Shown: positions 11,560 through 23,892, counted from the first letter of the stretch. The stretch is DNA of 64,000 nt from Pegoplata infirma (GCA_963921195.1 OY992538.1:61122852-61186851), one strand, 5' to 3'. The notes: generated by a model from the letters alone, not told the origin. Numbers and translations: made by a program.

Positions 11560-14270
11560 GTTAAAAAAGTACGCAAAATTTCTACAGACAAATCTGTGTC
11601 TGTGAAAGCTTGGCGTATTTATTTGTCGTTCCGCTGGTCAATTGGTATTGAACTTCAGCTAAATCGGTTAAAAAGTTATTAAGAAAACCATGAATTTCAG
11701 GTTGGTTTCACCTTAATTTCACGTGTTAAAAAAACGTTAACCAAGATTTAAAAAGATTGGTAGGTCAAAAATATATTTTACAAAGTATTTTTGTTACTCC
11801 AAAATATTTTTACACTAAAAAATAAGTTACATAGGAAAAATATTATATAAATGGGCTATTTCACGTCAACGGGAAATTCTATTGGTCGTAGAGAGTTGTA
11901 TTATGGTTTAAAATTTAGCCAATGATCTCTACTTTTGAAAGCTGAGTGGCGGAAGTTGAACCCAATGGTAAGTGAGCCAATATGGCGGCGTGAATCGGGA
12001 TACCCCGATCGGGATATGCTGAAAACTAATGAAGGAGTTATCGGATTTTTCTGAAATTTGTTATCAGGGGGTTTATTGGGACACTTATTTCAAATTTTCA
12101 TTCAGATTTCAAAAATTCAAAATGGCGGATCCAATATGGCGGATGATTTTTTCGAGGTTTTCGCGTTCAAATTAAACTCGGTTCCGGGTGTATTATGGAT
12201 CACTAAACACGATTCTGAATTTAGATTTCCAAAATTCAAAATGGCGGATCCAATATGGCGTTTTTTGTTTGTTTTTAATTTCGATTTTCTTGAAACTTGG
12301 TATCCGGGGGCTATTTGGGACACTGATTTCGAATTTTTATTCAGATTTTAAAAATTCAAAATGGCGGACTCAATATGGCGGATGGTTTTTTTAAGTTGTC
12401 GCATTCAAATAAAACTCGGTCCCCGGGTGTATTAGGGGTCACTAAACACGATTCTGAATTTTGATTTCCAAAATTCAAAATGGCGGATCCAATATGACGT
12501 TTTTTTTCTTAATTTCGATTTCCTTAAAACTTGTTATCCGGGGGTTATTTGGGACGCTTATTTCAAATTTTTATTTAGATTTCAAAAATTCAAAATGGCG
12601 GAACCAATATGGCAGATGTTTTTTTTTTTAATTGTCGCATTTAAGTTAAACTCGATACCCGGGAGAATTATGAGTCACTTAGTACGAATCTGACATCAGG
12701 TTTTCAAAATGGCGGATCCAACGTGGCTCTTAAATTTTTTTTAATAACGATTTTTAAATCTGATGTCAGATTCGTACTAAATGATTCATATAACTCCCGG
12801 GTATAGAGTTTAACTTAAATGCGACAATTTAAAAAAAAAATCATCTGCCATATTGGTTCCGCCATTTTGAATTTTTGAAATCTGAATAAAAATTTGAAAT
12901 AAGCGTCCCAAATAACCCCCGTATAACAAGTTTCAAGGAAATCGAAATTAAAAAAAAAATAAAATAAATGTCATATTGGATCCGCCATTTTGAATTTTGG
13001 AAATTACAATTCAGAATCGTGTTTAGTGACCCCTAATACACCCGGGAACCGAGTTTTATTTTAATGCGACAACTTAAAAAAAAACCATCCGCCATATTGA
13101 GTCCGCCATTATGAATTTTTAAAACCTAAATAAAAATTCGAAATCAGCGTCCCAAATAGCCCCCGGATACCAAGTTTCAAGAAAATTGAAATTAAAAACA
13201 AATAAAAAAACGCCATATTGGATCCACCATTTTGAATTTTGGAAATCTAAATTCAGAATCGTGTTTAGTGACCCATAATACACGCTGAAACCGAGTTTTA
13301 TTTGAACGCGAAAACCTCGAAAAAATCATCCGCCATATTGGATCCGCCATTTTGAATTTTTGAAATCTGAATGAAAATTTTAAATAAGCGTCCCAATAAA
13401 CAGAAAAATCCGATAACTCCTTCATTGGTTTTCAGCATATCCCGATCGGGGTATCCCGATTCGCACCGCCATATTGGCTCACTTACCATTGGGTTCAACT
13501 TCCGCCACTCAGCTTTCAAAAGTAGAGATCATTGGCTAATTTTTAAGCCATAATACAACTCTCTACGACCAATAGAACTTTGGGGGGGGTCTCCCGTTGA
13601 CGTGAAATAGCCCAAATATATTTTTCACAGAAAAATTACTTAGGGCGGATTACTCAATAAAAAGTTAGCTGCTAACTGCCGATTTAACGGAGCTTTATGT
13701 CAAAATTTGTATGAAAAAGTTAAATTTAACGGAGAGTTATTTTGTAACACACCATTGTAATCCAGCCCTAATAAAGAGTTTATTAAAAATAAAATATTTC
13801 TAATCAAAATTATAAATTTTTTTCTGGTAAGAAAATTTACAATTACTTAAATAGGGCATTGTGGAGGGCTATTTATAAATTCGACTAACAAGGGAAGTCT
13901 CCCTGGTGTCACCCTCCGATTTTCATGAAATTTGGATATGTTGCTAAGAACGAAAATTTCGGCAATGGTATTTTGGGAATTTTCGACTTTTTCAGTTTTA
14001 AAAGCATTAGTAACTTAAAAATTACACTCGAAAAAATTTTTACGGTAAAAAACATTACACTCGGAAAAAATTTTACACTAAAAAAAAAATTAGTATTTTT
14101 TTTTTTTTTATGACATGAAAAGAGTTTTTTACTCAAAATAAAATATTTCTAATCAAAATTGTTATTTTTTTTCACTTTAAAAAATTTACTATTTTTTAAA
14201 ATTTGCATTGTGGAGGGTATTCATAGATTCGGCAAAGTCGAATTTAACTTTTCTACTTGTTTCCCTGGAA
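11560..14270 (+). mobile_element. mini-me-like repeat, interrupted
   Basis: 11590-11850 aligns by eye with 49090-49340 (GTATTTATTTGTCGTTC, AAATCGGTTAAAAAGTTATT, TTAATTTCACGTGTT). After the palindrome 11852-13614 the same repeat resumes and ends at 14205-14268 with GTGGAGGGTATTCATAGATT and GTCGAATTTAACTTTTC, the 3' signature shared with copies at 48.7, 49.5 and 53.4 kb. The (GTCY)n block is missing here. Confidence 0.65.
11852..13614. mobile_element. 1.76-kb palindromic foldback element
   Basis: Arms of about 870 bp are near-identical inverted copies meeting around 12740-12760. Ends are TGGGCTATTTCACGTCAACG and its complement. Within each arm a tandem unit of about 240 bp repeats, each carrying ATTCAAAATGGCGGATCCAA. 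ORFs at 12058-12394 and 13192-13519 are mirror translations of this text, not genes. The exact target duplication is unclear (flanks ATATAAA and AATATAT). Confidence 0.9.
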
Positions 14271-14478
14271 AACGAACTTACTTACATTGCCTTCACTATG
14301 TTTTCTCTTTTTGTTGGACAGTGTTATTAACAAATACTTACAATCATTTAATATATTTTTTTCTTTTTCTATTTTTAGGTAAGAGTGTGAAATTAAATCT
14401 TTTATAAATACCGACTATGTTGTAAGTATGTTGAACTCAATTTAACAAATCAATTAAACAAAAACAAAATATAAATTA

Positions 14479-17400
14479 CTAGCTGTTTTGCACCCGGCGT
14501 TGCCCGGGTTGAAAAAATATTATATAATGAATGAGTTTTTTATTAGTCAGTTTATATACTGCTTCATGACTTTTCACTGGTGAATATAAACCTATTCCTG
14601 AGGTTTGGTCGATTTTTTTCGGCTTTGCTTAGCGTCGGGAACATTGTGCGTACGTGTTCTTCCGTCATGGGAACAAACCTTCTTGGTTGGATGGAGTGTG
14701 TGATGCGGGCCGTTCAAAAAAATTATTCGACCATCATAAAAACCTTTTTTAACAAAAAAAAATCAAAAATTTTTTTTTAACAAAAAAAATGAAAACGTTT
14801 TTTTGCACGTTGTTTGGAACTTCCCGATTTCAAATCAAAAAAGGAATCCAAAGACATTGCCCAGCAGGTGCAATACTTTTGTGAGTTAATATTGACCATA
14901 AAAGGCAACTGTTACGACCCCGACGCAAAGCGAAATAGAAAAAACGAATAATCGCCCCACCCCAAAATTAATGTATTTCTTTAATGGCTTTTAAAAGGAA
15001 CCTATAGTTCCCTCCTCGGTTAGCACTTTATGTGGTGAAAACTTCAATAAAGACATAACTTTCACAATAGTTCAAGTGGGTGTGGCATTCAACGCATCTA
15101 GTTCAATTTTGGTCTCATGTGACCTATAGTTCCCCTATTGGTTAGCACGTAAAGAAAATTGCAATTATATTTGTTCAGCAGGTTTTCCACGTTTGCGGAA
15201 CTGGCAGACAATATTAACTCACAAAAGTACAAAGGGGCATGCCATTATATGCATTTTTTATCAATCGCTGTTTAATATTGCCTATAGCACTATTTGTGTT
15301 GAAAATTTCATTGAAATCGGCTTAACTGTTTTCAGGTTCTAATATGGCAGTAGTGTTTAAAGGAATTGGTTAAGCCGTTTTTGCATGATAGCAAATAAGC
15401 TCGAAATAACGTTCTGTATATTACAAATTGATGTGGCATTTTACTTTAATTTGTCTCATCGCATTTTATATGGCATATAGTTACGAAACAGGAAAAAATA
15501 TTTTTTAATTTAATACAAAAGGGTGCAGCATTTTAAGCCCCTTTGCCCGATCGCCGCAGTAAGTACTAACTGTGGTGAAAATTTGCTTAAAATTGGTTTC
15601 ACCGTTAACGCGTGAGTACGGATCAGGCAAAAATAAATTTTAATGTATTACAAAGGGGCGTGTCAATTCACGCCTTTGCCTGGTGGTGTCTATAGTTTCC
15701 GCCTCAATAATTACTAACTGTGGTGAAAATTATAACAACATCGGGTTCGTAGTTTAAGTGTGATAACGGTATGGCAGAAAAAACTTTCAGTACATTGCAA
15801 AAGGCGTGGCAGTTGATACAGACTAAAGTTCTCGCCTCTGTTAGTAATATCTATGGAAAAGATGTTGTTAAAATCGGTTTAGTCGTTTAAGCGTTATTAA
15901 GGAACAGGCAGAAGCTTTATCAGTATAGTACAGAGGCACGTGTTAATTTACGCCCCCTTTGTTCAAACGCGCTCTATTTTAATCTTTCGTTCCCGCCTCG
16001 GTAAGTACTTACTATCTGTGGTACAAATTTTATTCTAATCGGTTTAGCAGTTTATGCTAGATTACGGAACAGACACAAATAGCATTCAATTGAATATAAA
16101 GGGGCGTGCTATTTTATTTATTTTTTTTAAATCGGTATGGTTACGGAACATGCAGAAAAAACTTTCAGTATAGTAAAATGGGGCGTGGCATTTTACGCCC
16201 CCTTTCTTTGATCGCCCTCTATTGTGGATCATACGTTTCGTTTCGGTTAATACAATCTGTGCACTATGGTTCCAAATCCATTTTTTTTGGCAGAAATTAA
16301 AAAAATAAAATTTAACAAATTTTCAAAAGCTTATACATTTCCTCAATGTCAACACTATAAGCTATCAAGAAAGTGTAATGAAAAAAAATTGTTGCCAATA
16401 CTGTCAGTTTGCTAGGCTTTCAAAGTTGAAAGTTTTAGGACGTATAATAAAACCGGAGTGAAATCAATATTACAGTTATACAAACGGCAAATGGGAAAAA
16501 CTAAAATTATAAAGAGGCTAAAGGGACAAAATGAAACCTAAGGATACTAGTTCTTGTTTAAAATTCCTATTTTAGAGTTAATGCATCCTTGGCGTTATTC
16601 TTGGGTGTTTTGATTATGAGGATTTTGGAGCCAAAATAGCCTATATCTTTCGTGGACAAAAAGTTGTGGTTGGGCACGAACTTGCATGAGTCTTTAAACG
16701 TGAAAGTGTTTTCAATATTGTATATTTAATATTAAAATTTACATCTTGCCAGCATTTTTTGGCAAACTCCCACAATTTTCATTTTAGTTTAGCACAAATT
16801 TCGGCCAAATTTGCTGTTTTTTGCGTGACACGTTTTCAAATTATTTTTTTTATAATATTTTTTACCTTCCGTAAAGCTAATTAATTAAGAAAAATATGTT
16901 TTAAAAAAAAAAAAAAAAAAAAATTTCCAAAAAAAAAATTAAAAAAAAAATTAAAAAAAAAAAATTTTTTTTTTTTTTTTGACAATCGATTTTTGATTGC
17001 GCTAAGAGATAAAATTCATCCCAAAATTATTCCAAGTGACCTTGTTTCATTTTTTGAATTTATGCCAAAAAAAATGCATTTGGGACCATAGTGCAGTGGT
17101 GAAAATTTCATAAAAATCAAGTTAACTGTTTAAGCGTAATTGAGGAAAAGGCAGAAATAGCTTTCAGTGTAACGAAAAGGGGCGTGGCATTTTACGCCCC
17201 TTTTTTCGATCGCCCTTTATTGTGGCTCATAGTTTTCGCCTCGGTTAGTAGTATCTGTGGTAAAAATTTCAGTGAAATCGGTTAAATCACTTTTCAGTGA
17301 TTGCGGAACAGGCAGACATAGTTTCTGATTGGTACAAAGGGGCGTGGCATTTTACGCCCATTTTTCCGATCGCAGATTTTTCTGACCTATAGTTCCCGCC

Positions 17401-18175
17401 TCGGTTTGTATTATCTGTGGTGAAAATTTCATAAAAAACGGTTCAGCCGTTTTTCCGTTATTGCAGGACAGGCAGATATAGCTTTAGCATGGTACAAAGG
17501 GGCGTAGCATTTTACGCCCCTTTTTCCGATCGCGGTCGCTTATGGCCTATTGTTACCACTTTGGTTAGTACTATCTGTGGTGAAAATTTCATGAAAATCG
17601 GTTTAGCCGTTTTTCCGTTATTGTCTGACAGGCAGATATAGTTTTAGCATTCTACAAAGGGGCGTGGCATTTTACGCCCCTTTGTGCGATCGCGTTCGCT
17701 TATGGCCTATAGTTCCCGCCTCGGTTAGTTAGTACTATCTGTGGTGAAAATTTCATGAAAATCGGTTCAGCCGTTGTTCCGTTATTGCCGGACAGGCAGA
17801 TATATCTTTAGCATGGTACAAAGGGGCGTGGCATTTTACGCCCCTTTTTCTGATCGCGGTCGCTTATGGCCTATTGTTACCGCTTTGGTTAGTACTATCA
17901 GTGGTGAAAATTTCATGAAAATCGGTGCAGCCGTTTTTCCGTTATTGTCTGACAGGCAGATATAGCTTTAGCATGGTACAAAGGGGCGTGGCATTTTACG
18001 CCCCTTTGTCCGATCGAGTTCGCTTATGGCCTATAGTTCCCGCCTCGGTTAGTACTATCTGTGGTGAAAATTTCATGAAAATCGGTTAAGCCGTTCTGTA
18101 CTTATTGCGGAACAGACAGACAGAAAGACAGACAGACAGACAAACCAACAATCAGATTTATAATATTAATAGCGA
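14479..18175 (-). mobile_element. Helitron-like element, copy 1 (minus orientation)
   Basis: On the minus strand it begins TCGCTATTAATATTATAAAT after an A and ends with a GC hairpin (AACCCGGGCAACGCCGGGTG), then CAAAACAGCTAG before a T. That is the Helitron signature: 5' TC, subterminal 3' hairpin, CTAG end, A/T insertion with no target duplication. A GTCT array at 18115-18150 lies just inside the 5' end. Most of the body is a 160-165-bp tandem unit (GGGGCGTGGCATTTTACGCC, then GAAAATTTCATGAAAATCGG), at least six clear copies between 17160 and 18090, decaying leftwards. No Rep/helicase: non-autonomous. Confidence 0.8.
14800..14952 (+). pseudogene. 50-codon ORF carried by the Helitron (unknown)
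   Basis: A frame reading ARCLELPDFKSKKESKDIA, then QQVQYFCELILTIKGNCYD and ending PDAKRNRKNE. The homologous frame in the second copy (38723-38875, minus) is open too, but differs by several amino-acid changes (R/A, S/P, C/S, L/I, C/W), so there is no sign of purifying selection. It may be a captured exon or chance. I do not recognise the protein. Confidence 0.3.
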
Positions 18176-18486
18176 TATTTTACAAATCGATGTCAACATT
18201 TTCCAACTTTTAAGACCAAATTGGTAAAAAAATATTTTTGTTTTGTTTAAAATATTTTTAAAAATATTTTGTTATTTACATATTTTGTTTAAAAAATTCG
18301 GACATGAGTTTTGGTTGAAAAACGTAATTTTTCGAAAATTTGACCGCTGATTGCCGACTGAAGATGCCCTTGCCAAATTTTTTTCATATATTTTTCCACA
18401 ATTAACTATTCCGTGGCCATCGTTCATGACGACACAAAATTCGAAAGTTTAGATTTGAAGCGACGTCATCATGCTTATGCATCAGA
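18176..18486. other. Noncoding spacer
   Basis: AT-rich sequence between the Helitron and the next foldback. Nothing recognisable apart from A/T runs and a GACGTCA near 18462. Confidence 0.5.
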
Positions 18487-18861
18487 GCTTTGAACGAATT
18501 AATTCTATTGAGAATTAATTCCCAAAAAGTGTAATTCTGTTTTAAAAAGTTTTGAATTATCCTTGTTTACTAGCATTCAACACGAATTAATTCAAAAGCT
18601 TAATTCTCAAAGCTTAAACCAAATTGAATTAATTCCCAAGAGAATTAATTTCTTGCAAGCTAATCATTTAATTGAATGATCAAAATTGTTCATCATTCAA
18701 ATCTATTACAAATTGAATGATGATTATTTTATTTCATTCCCTTTATATTTTTAAAAATGTGTTGCTTGTGTGAATTTTAAGTATATTCGTGTGTAAACGA
18801 TCGGCTGTTGTTTTGTCGACGTCTCGTCTGCTGCTTCCCACACAAGCATAAATGTGTGTAT

Positions 18862-19314
18862 TAGGGTTAGTACTTTTTGCATTATTTGCAAATATGCAAC
18901 CTCCATCCTCGGAATCGTGTAGGGCATGGAAAATAACTAAGAACTGTCAGTTTAGTTTTTCGCGATCGTGAAAAAACTTCACGCACCAAACGCATTGAAG
19001 TTTTGTATATACGATTTTTTTTTATTAAAGTTTCACTTTTCTCTTAATAACCAAGTTTTTGTGGTTCACTGCTTACAAAACCGTTACCCACAATTTTGGA
19101 GATGAAAGTTTGACCAATTCGCGCTATTATTGCATTTTTCTGCAAAAAAAAAAAATGTTAATTTAAATAAAATTGTTTACATAAAACTTCAATGCGTTTG
19201 GTGCGTGAACTTTTTTCACGATCGGGAAAAATCATAAGCATATTTCTTAGTATTTTTCCATGCCCTACACGATTCCGTGAATGGAGGATGTCGGAAAAAA
19301 AAGTCATAACCCTA
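18862..19314. mobile_element. hAT-like MITE, 453 bp, TSD GTGTGTAT
   Basis: Ends TAGGGTTA and TAACCCTA; perfect 8-bp duplication GTGTGTAT at 18854-18861 and 19315-19322. Arms are long inverted repeats (CATGGAAAATAACTAAGAA versus TTCTTAGTATTTTTCCATG; CACGCACCAAACGCATTGAA and complement). Related sequence occurs at 53693-54127 and near 63410-63510. Confidence 0.88.
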
Positions 19315-19324
19315 GTGTGTATAT

Positions 19325-20650
19325 TAGAGGTGTCCTTAAAAACGAAAATCACCTTTTTATACCTGGTAGGGTCCTATATTGTTCTTTAGTATCTAAAAAT
19401 GAGTGAGCCAAAATTTGGGGACAATCGGCTAAAAATAACTCGTGCCGAAAATGGATTAAAGATTTGGGACATTCTTATAAGAACGAAAAACTCGTTTTTT
19501 CTAGTTTTTGGAAAAACATTGGTATTTGATATTTTTTGTTAAACTTTTTGTGAAATAATATGAAAATGGTACTAAATTACCTTTTCAAAACGACTAATAA
19601 AATTAAAATCGGATGAAAAATAAGCATTTTACGCATACATGCCCAGACCATTGTATGGTTTTTAGAGCCAGAATTTCAAAATTTTCAAAATTTTTAGGCA
19701 AAAAAATAGTAAAAATTTAATTTTACTTTATGATCAAATTGAAAACATGTTTAAGATTAAAAATAGCAGATATAGTAGTCAAGCTTTTTTTTTTATTTGG
19801 CGCGGGTAGTGATAAAATTTCCGCGGATTCCAAATAAAATTCGTTTTTCTACAATAATTAAGCAAATTTTTGAAAATTTGTGCTCTATTGTGCGGATCGA
19901 AGTGTAAAACGTAAATTCTATAACTTTTGAGAAATCGGATATATGCAGATATTTTGTATTATAGAAATGTATAACGTCTCAAATTTGTCATTTCACCTCG
20001 ACGAAAAGAGGTTAAAGATGCCCGAATTCTCAAAAAATTTACAGAATTTATGTATTTCACTTCGTATAATATAATACAGAAAATTGTTTCCCATATTTGC
20101 TAAATTATTTTAGAAAAACTCATTTTCTTTGGAATCCGCGGAAATTATATCACTACCCACGCCAAATGAAAAAAAAGTTAGACTACCATATCTGTTAGTT
20201 TTTATCTATAACATGTATTTAATATAATTATAAAGTAAAATTTAATTTTTTTTTATTTTTTTGCCTAAAAATTTTGAAAATTTTCAAATTTTGGCTTTAA
20301 AAACCATGCAATGGTCTGGGGCATGTACGCGTAAAATGCTTATTTTTCATCCGATTTGAATTTCTTTAAGCTTTTTGGAAAGGTAATTTATTACCATTTT
20401 CATATTACTTAACAAAAAAATTAACAAAAATTAGCATATACCAATATTTTTCAAAAAACTAGAAAAAACGTGTTTTTTCATCAGATAAGAGTGTCCCAAA
20501 ACTTCAATCCATTTTCGGCACGAGTTATTTTTATCCGATTGTCTCCAAATTTTGGCTCACTCATTTTTAGATACAAAACTACAATTTAGGACCCTACCAC
20601 GTATTGAAAAGTGATTTTGAAAAATTACCTTAGTCGTTAGGACACCTTTA
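19325..20650. mobile_element. hAT-like foldback, 1326 bp, TSD GTGTATAT
   Basis: Ends TAGAGGTGTCCT and AGGACACCTTTA; 8-bp duplication GTGTATAT at 19317-19324 and 20651-20658, overlapping the duplication of its left neighbour. Arms of about 600 bp are inverted (CTCGTGCCGAAAATGGATT and complement; AAATTTTTAGGCAAAAAAAT and complement). No coding capacity. Confidence 0.88.
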
Positions 20651-20839
20651 GTGTATATGTGTGTTGCGCTTCACTGTTTTAACCCTGCTGTTAGGTTAGA
20701 AAAAACTTACGAATGTTAGGTTAGTGGACCATTTGGTCCATACTTCAATATTCTAACAAAATAACAATTTAATATTATATTTGTATATATTTTGGATCAT
20801 TTCTACCTAAATACTATTATTTTAAGCTTAACTCAACGT

Positions 20840-21387
20840 TAGAGATGGGTGCGTGAGTGAATTTTGGGTCACGCTCACGCAAGAAATTTTATAATCGATC
20901 ATGAATCACTCAATCGCATTTTTTTTACTCACGCTTACTTACTAGTAGTAAGTAAGCGTAAGTAAGTACTACTCTCGTCAGTAAAACTAAAATAAGTTAC
21001 AACCATGCGTGACTCACGTGATTCACAATTACGCTCACGCCAATTCACGCAATATTCACAAATATACAATTTTTAGGAAATTTTAAAAAAATGCTTTTCA
21101 TATATTAGCAGACCGTTAATTTGAATTTTAACTGATTGCAAAACGAAAAATAAAACTAAAACTATAAATAAAACTGAAACTAAAAGCAATACAAAAAAAT
21201 TTTATTGAATCACGCAAGAAAAATGTTACTCACGCAAAAATTTGGCTTTCTAATCACTCACACATAAATGTTTTGGAATCACACTCACTCAAGCATGATT
21301 CTCGTAATTAACTAGACTTTTGCTCGAGCGTGAGTCACGCGTGATTCACGTGAACCACGCAAATCACGTGACCAGCTCCCATCTCTA
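20840..21387. mobile_element. hAT-like MITE inside the piggyBac element
   Basis: Ends TAGAGATGGG and CCCATCTCTA, typical of hAT (CAGRGATGGG-like) termini. Flanks CTCAACGT (20832-20839) and CTCAACAC (21388-21395) match 6 of 8, consistent with an aged 8-bp duplication. The interior is dense in CTCACGCTCACG and GTGATTCACG motifs, probably subterminal transposase-binding repeats. Confidence 0.75.
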
Positions 21388-21452
21388 CTCAACACAGCTA
21401 ATGTAAACATTTATTGAGGGATTCCCTTTTTTCATATTCTTTACTTTAGAGA

Positions 21453-21640
21453 TTGTTTTGTATTACAATTCAACAAAAGGTACATATGTTAGTTTTGTTT
21501 TATCCTATAATTTCTAATGATTCATCTCATTTAGGTGGCGTAAATATTGCTGATCAAATGGTTGGTTCCTACAGCACAAAACGCGGAAGAAATCGATGGC
21601 CTAACTTTGTATTTCCAAACATACTTGATATCCCAGCAAA
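21453..21640 (+). pseudogene. piggyBac transposase fragment, catalytic domain
   Basis: Contains HLGGVNIADQMVGSYSTKRG then RNRWPNFVFPNILDI, matching the GGVDxxDQM-x-x-YS-x-x-R-x-x-RWP block of the piggyBac DDE/DDD domain, including the conserved D of DQM. Reading is interrupted after LDI by the palindromic insert and resumes at 22048 with AGIPALNACILFSK, the normal continuation of this block. Confidence 0.9.
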
Positions 21641-22047
21641 ACCTTAAACATGGTAACGGTTATGTAATGCATTACCATGTAATGCATAGCCAAATAAAAT
21701 TTTAAAAATGTGCATTAATTTTCGCCGACCGCTTACAATAGGCATTCACTTTATTTATTTTTCATGCATTATGTAAAACTCATGCATTACTTTGAGTGAC
21801 ATCCCAAACAAAAAGAATCAATCAAGTATAGGGTATTGTAAAGTTGTCTTATTCTATACTGGATTAATGATTTTTTTTTTGGGATAAGACTCAAAGTAGT
21901 GCATGAGGTTTACATAATGCGTGAAAAATACAAAAAAGTTATGCCAATGGTAAGAGATAGGGAAAAAATGCATATTTTTGTTTTTTTGCTATGCATTACA
22001 TGGTAATGCATTACATAGCCGTGACCATTTTAAAAGTTTTGCCGGAA
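21637..22047. mobile_element. Palindromic MITE splitting the piggyBac transposase
   Basis: Near-perfect inverted ends (CCAGCAAAACCTTAAACATG and complement of CATTTTAAAAGTTTTGCCGG), followed by ATGTAATGCATTACCATG on both sides. Arms continue inward (CATGCATTATGTAAAACTCA and complement). The exact edge is ambiguous: TTAA occurs at matching places 10-11 bp inside both ends, so it could be a TTAA-type MITE. Confidence 0.7.
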
Positions 22048-22110
22048 TACCTGCTTTGAACGCGTGCATCCTATTTTCCAAAATCAACGTTTCATGGGCC
22101 CCAGCTATCC
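22048..22110 (+). pseudogene. piggyBac transposase fragment, continuation
   Basis: Reads FAGIPALNACILFSKINVS, the continuation of LDI from 21636 (family pattern LDxAGINAxxLF). Coding similarity is lost after about 22110. The following ACCAAATGGTCC belongs to the subterminal repeat near the element's right end. Confidence 0.8.
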
Positions 22111-22563
22111 GAATCGCAGGAGAAAATATACTATGGACCAAATGGTCCCTTAACCTAAGATACGTAACTTTTTATTTTTCTCAGTCCTGGTTTAAGTCAG
22201 AACCTAGATTTTTTGTAAATAACATTGTTTCATAAAAAGACCCCATGAGCAAAAAAACTAAGCCAATATATATCACCGTTCAAAAGTTATCAAGAAAACA
22301 ATCCAAAAATTGGACCAAATAGGCTTAACCTAACAGCAGGGTTAAATTGAATGATATGAAAATTTTATCATTCAATTTGTAGTAGATTGATTTGGATAAA
22401 AAAATAATGATTAAAGTTGAATGATCATTCTTAAGGAATGAATTCCTGAAATAATGAATTCAGTGATTTTGAAAGTTGAATGATTTTAGGAAATGCCAAA
22501 TACTATTTTTTTAATTCGAATTAGAAAATTGAATTAAAGAATTAATTCTTTCGAACCTTTGTT

Positions 22564-23892
22564 ACTGACGTCAACAAATTGAAGGATCACCGATTTTGTT
22601 TATTTTTTGTTATTTTATAGAATTTCGTAAATGATTAAGGCGATATTGTTTTTATTTTTTTGGATCAATACTTTCGAAGATATGGGCGTTTAAAAAAGCT
22701 ATTTTGTTTTTTACAATATTGACTTTTAGACAGGTTTTTAACATTTTTGTGCTCGGAAACCGTAAGTCTTACGAAAAAACTTATAAAAACAATATTGTTT
22801 ATAAAATAATAAAGAGTTAAAATGTAGATACATTTTTTTTTAAATTTCAACAAAAATTTTTGAAAACCATATTTGAATGTCCTTTTTTCCTGGGAAGGAC
22901 ACCATAGATTTCTGAAAGGAAAATTTTGTATTAAAGTTCAAAATGTCCTTTTAACGCTGTTAAAATTTCAGAGAGGGGGTTTTTCGTATTGTTGAGCAAT
23001 AAATTTTCAAAGTTTGTTAAAATTTTGGCAAAAAATCAAAAATTTAGCTTTATCACTAAATTTGAAAATTTATTGCTCGACAACACGAAAAAACACCTAC
23101 CTGTTATTTAAACAATGTTAAAGGAACATTCTTATCTTTAATATAAAATTTTGCTTTTGGAAATCTATAGTGCCTTTTTCAGGAAAAAAGGACATTCAAA
23201 TATGGTTTTCCCAATTTTTTTTTGAATTTTTTTTGAACAATTTTTTTTTTTGTATTAATATTAAAAAAATTAAAAAATTAATAAACAAATATAAAAAAGG
23301 CCTCGAGCTCAAATATTTTAATTTATTAATATATAAATAAAAAGGTCGAATAAAATAAATAAATAGATTTAATTTTTTTTTTGGTTTTTAAATTTCCATA
23401 ATTTTATCAACAATATTTCCACACATATTTCTCGGACAACTAAGGATATCTGCAAAAAAAACAACAAAAAAACTGCCTAAAGCCACTGTTAGATTTTTTG
23501 CAAAAATTTTGACAAAAATCAAATATTTGTCTTTCTAACAAACTTTAAAAATTTATTGCTCAACAATACGAAAAAACACCTCTCTGAAAATTTAATAGCG
23601 TTAAAAGGGCATTCTTAACTTTAATAAAAAAAAATTTCTTTTGAAATCCATGTTGTACTTCCCAGGAAAAAAGGACATTAAAATATCAAGTCAAAGTTTT
23701 TTGTAGAAATTTTTAAAAAAATATTTTTTTTTTAATTGTAAATCCTTGTTATTTTATCTACAATATTTTTTTAACATGTTTTTTCGTAAGACTTATGGTT
23801 TCCGAGTACAAAAATATAAAAAAAACTGTCCAAAAGTCAATATTGTCAAAAAAGCGCTTGTTTTAATATATTCCAAAGTATAGATAAAAAAA
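22564..23892. repeat. Complex palindromic repeat
   Basis: 22660-22800 pairs with 23765-23885 (CGGAAACCGTAAGTCTTACG and its complement; GACTTTTAGACAG). Inside, GTCCTTTTTTCCTGGGA at 22879 has two inverted partners, at about 23180-23198 and 23655-23675, so one arm is duplicated. TTGAGCAATAAATTTTCAAA also occurs in both orientations. No coding sequence. Confidence 0.7.

Larger units (their letters stand above)
20683..22341 (+). mobile_element. piggyBac element remnant with TTAA duplications
   Basis: Ends CCCTGCTGTTAGGTTA and TAACCTAACAGCAGGG, directly flanked by TTAA at 20679-20682 and 22342-22345. It encloses transposase fragments at 21453-21636 and 22048-22110, which confirms the family. It is broken by a hAT-like insertion at 20840-21387 and a palindromic insertion near 21637-22047. 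The transposase N-terminal part is missing, so this is an internally deleted copy. Confidence 0.92.
18487..22563. mobile_element. Foldback repeat with AATTAATTC arms, host of five insertions
   Basis: Outer arms 18487-18780 and 22346-22563 are imperfect inverted copies: CTTTGAACGAATTAATTC versus GAATTAATTCTTTCGAACC, and ATTACAAATTGAATGATGAT versus ATCATTCAATTTGTAGTAG. Between them lie 18862-19314, 19325-20650 and 20683-22341. Without these insertions the element would be roughly 0.6 kb. Confidence 0.65.

Noticed and set aside
12058..13553. Six overlapping 60-97 codon ORFs
   Set aside because: Mirror translations of the arms of one palindrome, with no start context or family match.
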